This document shows positions 55,413-61,797 of a DNA stretch of 64,000 nucleotides, in pieces. Each line of letters opens with the position of its first letter. The stretch's first letter is position 1. The stretch is from Rhodobacteraceae bacterium KLH11 (GTDB lineage: Bacteria; Pseudomonadota; Alphaproteobacteria; Rhodobacterales; Rhodobacteraceae). The stretch covers positions 2,088,051 to 2,152,050 of the forward strand of contig DS999531.1 in assembly GCA_000158135.1 (NCBI GenBank). Direction: 5' to 3'. Under the pieces are notes generated by a model. That model ran no database searches, was not told where the DNA came from, and was given only the letters and a program-made list of their open reading frames with translations. Made by a program: the position numbers and the translations under genes.

Positions 55413-55769
55413 ATGAGCCACAGACCTGCAAATCTAAGCGAAAAGCTCTCGACCTTTTCCGAGTATTGGAGCCCCAAGATCGTCTCTCACTACAACGACA
55501 ACGACGTTATGGTCGTAAAGGTCAAGGGGGCGTTTCAGTGGCATCAGCACGATGATACAGATGATTTCTTTCTGGTTCTGAAGGGCACTTTGCGGATCGA
55601 GATGCGCGATGGTGATGTGACCCTGCAACCTGGTGAGTTGTTTGTTGTCCCCAAGGGGGTCGAACACAGGCCTGTCGCCGAGGAAGAGGTGCACTTGCTG
55701 CTCATCGAACCCAAGGGCCTGCCAAACACCGGAGATGAAGCAACCGCCGCCACGAAGGTGGCAATCTAG
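55413..55769 (+). CDS. Small cupin protein
   Basis: A 118-residue single-domain cupin. Motif 1 FQWHQHDDTDDFFLVLKGTL near residues 41-60 has two His and a Glu/Asp position, and motif 2 GELFVVPKGVEHRP near 73-86 has the last His. So it probably binds a metal ion. Substrate unknown; may be an isomerase or binding protein. Confidence 0.8.
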   Translation: MSHRPANLSEKLSTFSEYWSPKIVSHYNDNDVMVVKVKGAFQWHQHDDTDDFFLVLKGTLRIEMRDGDVTLQPGELFVVPKGVEHRPVAEEEVHLLLIEPKGLPNTGDEATAATKVAI

Positions 55770-55796
55770 GCGCTGCGGTTGTCTGGTACGAGGGGC

Positions 55797-56363
55797 TCAG
55801 TTTGCGGGCAGGGGCTTTAGCCGGGCCACCTGCTCCTGACGGCGCTTCTCAAGAACCACCTCGCGCGGCACCCAGTCATACCGGCTGTCTTCGGGCAAGG
55901 GCGCCCAATACAATACCCCGCCATACCGCCAGGGATCCAGCACGATGCCCTCATACATGTTTTCGCCCTTGCGGCTGATGATGGCCGTGCTGTGGTCGAT
56001 GCGGAACGGATTGTCGGCATTGGCGATGGCGCGGTGCATTTCAAGGGTCTGGAACCGCTCCTGATCCAGACGGCGTTCGATATCCTCGGCCCAGTGCCAG
56101 CACAGGCCGCGCGGGCGCAGGCCTTTATTGACCTTGGCGTTGTGGATCAGCGGAGGATCGGTGATCTGGTACGCGTCAGCCAGCTGTGCGGTATAGGCAT
56201 AGGCAATGCGCGCGGCCCGGTTTGCCTCTTCCGGGTCGATATCGGGGCCGAGGGTCTGGATTTCGGTGGCCAGACGCTGCACCTCGTCTCCCGTCGAAGG
56301 CGGGGGCATGGCGCAGGCGGCAAGAGTTGCAAGCGCAACTGCTAACACCAATATCCGGATCAT
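55797..56363 (-). CDS. Conserved lipoprotein
   Basis: A 188-residue lipoprotein. Signal peptide residues 1-15 with lipobox LAAC (Cys 16). A helical part (DEVQRLATEIQTLGPDIDPE) is followed by GLCWHWAEDIERRLDQE and a beta-rich end (GIVLDPWRYGGVLYWAP). This fits a small conserved alphaproteobacterial family whose role I do not know. A 22 bp inverted repeat lies 21 bp upstream of its ATG. Confidence 0.7.
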   Translation of the reverse strand: MIRILVLAVALATLAACAMPPPSTGDEVQRLATEIQTLGPDIDPEEANRAARIAYAYTAQLADAYQITDPPLIHNAKVNKGLRPRGLCWHWAEDIERRLDQERFQTLEMHRAIANADNPFRIDHSTAIISRKGENMYEGIVLDPWRYGGVLYWAPLPEDSRYDWVPREVVLEKRRQEQVARLKPLPAN

Positions 56364-56383
56364 TCACGTATCCTTCGCCTCAA

Positions 56384-56405
56384 TATACTCCGAACCCGGA
56401 GTATA
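56384..56405. promoter_or_regulatory. 22 bp perfect inverted repeat between lipoprotein gene and hisE
   Basis: Arms TATACTCCG and CGGAGTATA (9 bp) around AACC. It lies 21 bp upstream of the lipoprotein ATG and 33 bp after the hisE stop, both on the minus strand. It may be an operator of the lipoprotein gene or a terminator of the his genes; no T run follows, which favours the operator. Confidence 0.5.
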
Positions 56406-56437
56406 GCGGGCAGCGCCTTTGTGCGGAACCCGGATGA

Positions 56438-56755
56438 TCAGCTTTGCGGCCGGGCCGCCTTTTCGGCGATCCCGCTGGTGCCCTGACGGCGGGCCAACTC
56501 GGCCAGCACATCGTCCAGCGCCACGTCACGTGCGGCCAGCATGACCAGAAGGTGATACAAGACATCCGCCGCCTCAGAGGTCAGTTTTTCCTGGTCTCCT
56601 TTGGCCGCTTCGATAATCGCCTCGATGGCCTCTTCCCCGAATTTCTCGGCGCATTTCTCAGGGCCCTTGGCCAACAGCTTGGCGGTCCAACTGCTGTCAG
56701 GATCGGCGTTCTTGCGCGTCTCAATGGTGGCAGCCAGATCGTGCAGAATGCTCAT
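56438..56755 (-). CDS. hisE: Phosphoribosyl-ATP pyrophosphatase HisE
   Basis: A 105-residue all-helical enzyme of the MazG-like superfamily, second step of histidine synthesis (PRATP to PRAMP). [20 protein letters not shown] near 33-52 carries the acidic metal site, and [13 protein letters not shown] near 60-72 the second. HisI is separate and not in this window. Its ATG overlaps the hisF stop (ATGA). The frame is open upstream, but that part is hisF in another frame. Confidence 0.93.
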   Translation of the reverse strand: MSILHDLAATIETRKNADPDSSWTAKLLAKGPEKCAEKFGEEAIEAIIEAAKGDQEKLTSEAADVLYHLLVMLAARDVALDDVLAELARRQGTSGIAEKAARPQS

Positions 56756-57513
56756 GTCAGCCTCATCGGAATGCCTGCGGCGGCCATGTGATCCTTGGCC
56801 TCGCGGATGGTGTATTCGCCGAAATGGAAGATCGAGGCCGCCAGCACGGCGCTTGCCCCGCCTTCGGTCACACCTTCGACCAGATGGTCCAGATTGCCGA
56901 CGCCGCCGCTGGCGATCACCGGCACATCCACCGCATCGCTGATGGCGCGGGTCAGGGGCAGGTTGAACCCGGATTTGGTGCCGTCGCGATCCATCGAGGT
57001 CAGCAGAATCTCGCCTGCACCTTTGGCAACAACGGTTTTGGCGAACGCCACGGCGTCGATGCCGGTGGGCTTGCGCCCGCCATGGGTGAAAATCTCCCAT
57101 TTGCCGGGGCTGACGGTCTTGGCATCGATGGCACAGACAATGCACTGGCTGCCGAACTGATCCGCCGCCTCGGCGATCACATCCGGGTTTGCCACGGCTG
57201 CCGAATTAAAGCTGACCTTGTCCGCCCCTGCCAGCAGCAGGGCACGCACGTCATCGCGGGTGCGCACGCCGCCGCCTACGGTCAGGGGGACAAAGCACTG
57301 TTCGGCGGTGCGCTGAACCACATCAAACATGGTGCCGCGGTTCTCATGCGTCGCGTGAATGTCCAGAAAACAGATCTCATCCGCGCCAGCGGCGTCATAG
57401 GCCTTGGCCGATTCCACCGGATCGCCCGCATCGCGCAGGCCAACGAAATTCACGCCTTTGACCACACGGCCATCGGCGACATCCAGACAGGGAATGATGC
57501 GGGTTTTCAGCAT
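56752..57513 (-). CDS. hisF: Imidazole glycerol phosphate synthase cyclase HisF
   Basis: A 253-residue TIM barrel. Catalytic Asp11 is in [15 protein letters not shown], and the partner Asp near 130 in CAIDAKTVS. With HisH it makes imidazole glycerol phosphate and AICAR. I start at ATG 57513, at the family N-terminus MLKTRIIPC. It is followed by hisE with a 4 bp overlap. Its neighbour upstream is the opposite-strand DUF302 gene. Confidence 0.95.
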   Translation of the reverse strand: MLKTRIIPCLDVADGRVVKGVNFVGLRDAGDPVESAKAYDAAGADEICFLDIHATHENRGTMFDVVQRTAEQCFVPLTVGGGVRTRDDVRALLLAGADKVSFNSAAVANPDVIAEAADQFGSQCIVCAIDAKTVSPGKWEIFTHGGRKPTGIDAVAFAKTVVAKGAGEILLTSMDRDGTKSGFNLPLTRAISDAVDVPVIASGGVGNLDHLVEGVTEGGASAVLAASIFHFGEYTIREAKDHMAAAGIPMRLT

Positions 57514-57633
57514 GGGCCTTCCTTTGCTCGGGGCACCTCTACCGGCAAAGGCTCGCCGATGCCAGACTTGTGATTGTGATCTGTCGTGAAGCCATGGAAA
57601 TTGGGGACGAAATTCATAAAAAGGATTACCAAG

Positions 57634-58080
57634 ATGCGACATCTTCTTTTGGCTTCACTTCTTACATTCGGAGGCGCGCTGTCCGCCATGGCTGACGACA
57701 TCATCAAAGTAGAAACCAACAAATCCGTGACCGAGGCGCTGGACGCGCTGGAAGTTGTTGTGGGCAACGCCGGCGCGACTGTTTTTGCGCGGGTTGACCA
57801 CGCAGCAGGGGCCGAAAAGGTCGGCACGCCGATCCCACCCAATCAGGTGCTGATTTTTGGCAACCCGGCTCTGGGTACACCTGCGATGCAGATCGATCCG
57901 CGCGCTGGGTTGTTCCTGCCGCTCAAGGTGCAAGCCTATGAGGATGCAGACGGGCAGGTCTGGCTGGCCTATGAAGACCCGAAAGAGACGATGGATGAAC
58001 TCGACGAGGTCGAAGATTCTCCTGTCGTTGAGAAAATGCGCGGCGCGCTGGCGAAACTGACCGCTGCTGCTGCACAGTAA
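57634..58080 (+). CDS. Exported DUF302 protein
   Basis: A 148-residue protein with a signal peptide at residues 1-20 ([20 protein letters not shown]). The rest is a DUF302 domain ([30 protein letters not shown] start, then [18 protein letters not shown]). Family role unknown; a small alpha/beta fold. It lies on the plus strand between hisF and hisA, breaking the his series. AAAAAGGA precedes the ATG. Confidence 0.8.
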   Translation: MRHLLLASLLTFGGALSAMADDIIKVETNKSVTEALDALEVVVGNAGATVFARVDHAAGAEKVGTPIPPNQVLIFGNPALGTPAMQIDPRAGLFLPLKVQAYEDADGQVWLAYEDPKETMDELDEVEDSPVVEKMRGALAKLTAAAAQ

Positions 58081-58081
58081 C

Positions 58082-58801
58082 TCAGTTCAGGGCGCGAATG
58101 GCCTCTTTCAGATCAATCGCGCCATCATATAGCGCGCGGCCCGAGATTGCGCCGTTTAGCTCAACCCCACAATCGCGCAAGGCGATCAGGTCGTCCAGAG
58201 AGCTGACACCGCCCGAGGCAATCACCGGAATGGACACTGATTGCGCGAGGGTCGCGGTGGCTTCGATGTTTGGGCCCTGCATTGCGCCGTCGCGGTTGAT
58301 GTCGGTGTAGATGATCGCGGCCACGCCTGCATCTTCGAAGCTGCGGGCCAGATCGGTGACCTGCACGTCTGTCTCTTCTGCCCAGCCTTTGGTGGCGACC
58401 GTGCCGTTGCGGGCATCGATGCCAACGGCGACCTTGCCGGGGAAAGCTTTGGCCGCTTCACGCACCAGATCGGGGTTCTCGACCGCGACCGTACCCAAAA
58501 TCACCCGCGCCAGACCTTTGTCGAGCCATGTTTCGATGGTAGCCATGTCGCGGATACCACCACCCAGTTGGGCGGGCACATCACAGGCTTGCAGGATCGC
58601 CTCGACAGGGGCCGCGTTGACAGGCTCTCCGGCGAAGGCTCCGTTCAGATCGACCAGATGCAACCAGGCGCACCCGGCTTCGACGAATGCGCGCGCCTGC
58701 GCTGCCGGGTCTTCGTTAAAGACCGTCGCCTTGTCCATTTCTCCGCGCAGCAGGCGTACGGCCTGGCCGTCTTTGAGGTCGATAGCGGGGTAGAGGATCA
58801 T
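58082..58801 (-). CDS. hisA: Phosphoribosylformimino-AICAR ribotide isomerase HisA
   Basis: A 239-residue TIM barrel, fourth enzyme of histidine synthesis. Catalytic Asp8 in [15 protein letters not shown] and Asp near 130 in [11 protein letters not shown]. Paralogous to HisF. The ATG at 58801 gives the usual N-terminus. It lies between two opposite-strand small genes, so it needs its own promoter or read-through. Confidence 0.95.
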   Translation of the reverse strand: MILYPAIDLKDGQAVRLLRGEMDKATVFNEDPAAQARAFVEAGCAWLHLVDLNGAFAGEPVNAAPVEAILQACDVPAQLGGGIRDMATIETWLDKGLARVILGTVAVENPDLVREAAKAFPGKVAVGIDARNGTVATKGWAEETDVQVTDLARSFEDAGVAAIIYTDINRDGAMQGPNIEATATLAQSVSIPVIASGGVSSLDDLIALRDCGVELNGAISGRALYDGAIDLKEAIRALN

Positions 58802-58935
58802 GTCGGGCAGCCCTGTATCTCTGTTACATGCGCGGGATATCGCACAGGCAGGGCAGGGGTGCAACGCGACGCAAAGTCAATCTTGCCCGGTGCCGACCGG
58901 CAGGTCAGACTGACGGGAAAGACAGGGAGATAACC

Positions 58936-59337
58936 ATGAAAACATATACTCTTGCAGCGGCATTTGCCGCGATGGCCACAACCGCCTTCGCCGCCGATCC
59001 GGTGGATGGCCTGTGGAAGACCGCTCCGGGCGATACCGGGGGGTACCTGCATGTGTCGATTTCCGAATGTGGCAGCGCCATCTGCGGCACCATCGACAGT
59101 GCATTTGGTGCCGATGGCGACCAGAATCTGGAATATGAGAATCTGGGCAAGCAGATCATCTGGGATATGGTGCCCGAAGGCGGTGGCAGCTATGACAATG
59201 GCAATATCTGGGACCCGGAGCGTGACAAGACCTATAGGTCAAAAATGACACTGGACAGCCAGAACAAGCTGACCGTCAAAGGCTGTGTTGCCGGTGGTCT
59301 GGTCTGCCGCGGGCAGGTCTGGACACGGGTTCAGTAA
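58936..59337 (+). CDS. Exported DUF2147 protein
   Basis: A 133-residue protein with a signal peptide at residues 1-20 (ending TTAFAA). The mature part fits DUF2147: DPVDGLWKTAPGDTGGYLHV, then CGSAICGTIDSAFG and a closing CRGQVWTRVQ; a small beta-barrel with paired cysteines. Role unknown. It lies on the plus strand between hisA and hisH. GGGAGATAACC precedes the ATG. Confidence 0.82.
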   Translation: MKTYTLAAAFAAMATTAFAADPVDGLWKTAPGDTGGYLHVSISECGSAICGTIDSAFGADGDQNLEYENLGKQIIWDMVPEGGGSYDNGNIWDPERDKTYRSKMTLDSQNKLTVKGCVAGGLVCRGQVWTRVQ

Positions 59338-59341
59338 CCGC

Positions 59342-59980
59342 TCAGGGCGCCCAGGTCAGGAAGTTGCCGATCATGCGCAGGCCCACGTCCTGGCTTTTCT
59401 CGGGATGGAACTGCATCCCAACCATCGTGTCGCGGCCAACCATTGCCGTGACCTTTTGCCCGTAATCCACATAGGCCAGCCGCTGTGCCGGATCAGTCAC
59501 CCGGAAGTGGTAGGAGTGGACGAAATAGGCGTGATCGCCTGATTTCACCCCGTCAAAGACCGGGTGATCACTCTCCAACACCAGATCGTTCCAGCCCATA
59601 TGCGGGACCTTCAGCGCGCTGTCTGATGGTTCAATCCGCACCACATCCCCGGCGACCCAGCCCAGCCCATCGGTTGCGGTATATTCATGGCCATGCGTGG
59701 CCATCAGTTGCATGCCAACGCAAATACCCAGAAACGGACGGCCCTTCTGTTCAACCGCCTCGACCATCGCGTCATAGAGACCTTTGTGACCCCGCAGCTC
59801 GGCCGCGCAGGCCGGAAACGCACCATCCCCGGGCAGAACCAGCCGGTCGGCGCGCGCGACAACATCCGCGTCCGAGGTCACAACCACCTCACCCGCGTTC
59901 AGCTCTTTCGCCATACGCTGAAAGGCTTTCTCGGCCGAATGCAGGTTGCCGCTTTCGTAGTCGATGATCGCGGTGAGCAT
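59342..59980 (-). CDS. hisH: Imidazole glycerol phosphate synthase glutaminase HisH
   Basis: A 212-residue class I glutaminase. Nucleophile Cys87 in GICVGMQLM, His and Glu near 193-195 in GMQFHPEKS. It feeds ammonia to HisF. Its ATG abuts the hisB stop. Followed on the opposite strand by DUF2147. Confidence 0.95.
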   Translation of the reverse strand: MLTAIIDYESGNLHSAEKAFQRMAKELNAGEVVVTSDADVVARADRLVLPGDGAFPACAAELRGHKGLYDAMVEAVEQKGRPFLGICVGMQLMATHGHEYTATDGLGWVAGDVVRIEPSDSALKVPHMGWNDLVLESDHPVFDGVKSGDHAYFVHSYHFRVTDPAQRLAYVDYGQKVTAMVGRDTMVGMQFHPEKSQDVGLRMIGNFLTWAP

Positions 59981-60568
59981 TTACAGCGCGCCCTTCGTTG
60001 ACGGAATCGCATCCGCCTTGCGCGGATCGGTTTCAACCGCATCCCGCAATGCGCGCGCTACGGCCTTAAAGGCAGCCTCGGCGATGTGGTGGCTATTGAA
60101 GCCGTGCAACTGGTCGATATGCAGCGTGATGCCGCCATGGGTACTGAGCGCCTGAAAGAACTCGCGCACCAGTTCGGTGTCGAACGCGCCGATCTTCTGC
60201 GTCGGCAGGTCCACGTTCCAGATCAGGAACGGACGGCCTGACAGGTCCAGCGCACAGCGCACCTGCGCGTCATCCATGGGCAAGTGGCATTCGCCATAGC
60301 GGCGGATACCCTTCTTGTCACCCAGCGCCTGCGTCAGCGCCTGCCCCAGCGCGATGCCGGTATCCTCGACGGTGTGGTGATCGTCGATGTGATAATCCCC
60401 CTTGGCGCGGATCGTCATGTCGATCAGCGAATGGCGCGCCAACTGGTCCAGCATATGGTCAAAGAAGCCAACGCCGGTCTGATTGTCATAGGTGCCGGTG
60501 CCATCCAGATTGACCTGAACCGAGATTTCCGTCTCGGCGGTCTGACGGGTGATCGTTGCGCTGCGCAT
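59981..60568 (-). CDS. hisB: Imidazoleglycerol-phosphate dehydratase HisB
   Basis: A 195-residue monofunctional dehydratase. The metal-binding motifs are clear: [13 protein letters not shown] near 34-46, [18 protein letters not shown] near 57-74, and the second-half [19 protein letters not shown] near 152-170. It lacks the phosphatase domain of enteric HisB. ATG 60568 fits the family start. First gene of the his group in this window. Confidence 0.95.
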   Translation of the reverse strand: MRSATITRQTAETEISVQVNLDGTGTYDNQTGVGFFDHMLDQLARHSLIDMTIRAKGDYHIDDHHTVEDTGIALGQALTQALGDKKGIRRYGECHLPMDDAQVRCALDLSGRPFLIWNVDLPTQKIGAFDTELVREFFQALSTHGGITLHIDQLHGFNSHHIAEAAFKAVARALRDAVETDPRKADAIPSTKGAL

Positions 60569-60681
60569 GGGCGAATTCCTTTTGCTACGAGGGCGCTTAT
60601 AGACGTGGAAGGTAGGGCTAATCCAGACCGCTTGCGGCAATCGCACCAAACTGTTGCAGGGGATTGCGCCGAAGCGCCGCC

Positions 60682-60837
60682 CTGCACGAGATCGATTCCA
60701 CCAGCGGCGAATACGATCTGTTGTTGAAGCGATATATCCCCGAAGTCGTGGATATGGGCCATTGCATCAACGAAAACCTGCTGATGCTTCCCGATATCGA
60801 GCGATCCCTGATCATGATGACATTCAAAGCGTTTTGA
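60682..60837 (+). pseudogene. C-terminal remnant of an Lrp/AsnC-family regulator
   Basis: A 51-codon stretch that reads like the end of the Lrp/AsnC ligand-binding (RAM) domain: [19 protein letters not shown], then LPDIERSLIMMTFKAF and a stop. No helix-turn-helix and no proper start lie upstream; the frame is open to about 60615 without family sequence. It lies 13 bp before a tRNA-Gly gene, as expected for debris left by integration or deletion at a tRNA site. Confidence 0.65.
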
Positions 60838-60850
60838 GAAAGCTGGTATC

Positions 60851-60925
60851 TGGAGCGGGCGAGGCGATTCGAACGCCCGACCCTAACCTTGGCAAGGTTA
60901 TGCTCTACCCCTGAGCTACGCCCGC
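60851..60925 (-). tRNA. tRNA-Gly (GCC), copy 1
   Basis: 75 bases including CCA. The acceptor stem GCGGGCG pairs with CGCCCGC, then T and CCA. The anticodon loop reads TTGCCAA (GCC). The T loop reads GTTCGAATC. Identical to the copy at 60960. Confidence 0.95.
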
Positions 60926-60959
60926 ATCAGATACATATGCTGGTCCGAAGACCTCTCAA

Positions 60960-61034
60960 TGGAGCGGGCGAGGCGATTCGAACGCCCGACCCTAACCTTG
61001 GCAAGGTTATGCTCTACCCCTGAGCTACGCCCGC
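60960..61034 (-). tRNA. tRNA-Gly (GCC), copy 2
   Basis: Identical in all 75 bases to copy 1, with a 34 bp spacer. A tandem duplication that likely raises the dose of this major glycine tRNA in a GC-rich genome; the two are probably one transcript. Confidence 0.95.
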
Positions 61035-61183
61035 GCCGTTGAGTGAGGAGGGATGTATTAATTCCCGCGCGAGCCTGCAAGCGGAAAAACGCAAAATCAA
61101 CGAAATTCTTTTCGACGGAAACCGGCCTGACAGGCGTTCAAACTTCTACGGATCATAGCGCAGGAACAGTGGAGGTATTGAAA

Positions 61184-61315
61184 ATGACCCGGTTATCCGA
61201 CCTCAAAGCCGCATTGCTGGCAGTGTTGATTGTTGCGACGGGCGCGTTTTGCACGCAGGAAAGACCCGGCCCCGAATATGTTGAGCAGGTATTGGAAACG
61301 CATTTCTCGGTTTAA
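61184..61315 (+). CDS. 43-residue small hydrophobic protein
   Basis: A short frame with a good GGAGGT site 7-8 bases before the ATG. Residues 7-22 are hydrophobic (LKAALLAVLIVATGAFC), followed by a short polar tail (TQERPGPEYVEQVLETHF). It may be a small membrane protein or a lipoprotein-like peptide ending at Cys 23. Too short for a family call. Confidence 0.5.
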   Translation: MTRLSDLKAALLAVLIVATGAFCTQERPGPEYVEQVLETHFSV

Positions 61316-61333
61316 CGGGGGCAAAACCCGGGG

Positions 61334-61717
61334 TCAGAGCGCCATCATCAGATTGGCAAGTGCTGCGACCAGCAGGGTGCCAAAGGTCAGAACCATCCCG
61401 AGCTGGCGCAGAACCACGATCTGCGGCGTCCTGCCGAAGCCGTAGGCATGCAGCAACCGGCCGCTCAACAGACCAAGGCCCAGAAGGTTGAGGATCAGGT
61501 GGCCTGCGCCCTGTAGCTCGGCCATCGCAATCAGCAACAGGGCAAACGGGGCGTATTCCACAAAGTTGGAATGCGTCCGTATCGCCTTGAGCATGTCAGA
61601 GCTTCCGCCATCACCATAAGAAATCTTGTCCTGGCGGCGTTGCAGGATCACTCTGACGCTGAGCACGACATAAAGAAGCGCAAGCAGCGCAGCGTAGATC
61701 GGTGTGACGGATAACAT
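61334..61717 (-). CDS. MAPEG family membrane protein
   Basis: A 127-residue protein with four helices. The MAPEG pattern is seen in RTHSNFVEYAPFALLLIAMAE near 47-67, with Arg, Asn and Glu of the glutathione-binding region, and LLSGRLLHAYGFGR near 83-96. Eukaryotic members act in eicosanoid and glutathione metabolism; bacterial roles are mostly unknown, with glutathione transferase activity likely. Confidence 0.85.
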   Translation of the reverse strand: MLSVTPIYAALLALLYVVLSVRVILQRRQDKISYGDGGSSDMLKAIRTHSNFVEYAPFALLLIAMAELQGAGHLILNLLGLGLLSGRLLHAYGFGRTPQIVVLRQLGMVLTFGTLLVAALANLMMAL

Positions 61718-61797
61718 GGTCGTGCCCTTCCTGCGGTCATGAGACGGGCCGCCCGATTGCCCGAGCGGCCCGCAGGTCAGGGTTCAAACTAGAGCGC

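Noticed and set aside
60654..60914. An 86-codon frame over the Lrp remnant and a tRNA
   Set aside because: It runs through a tRNA gene and is out of frame with the recognisable Lrp sequence.
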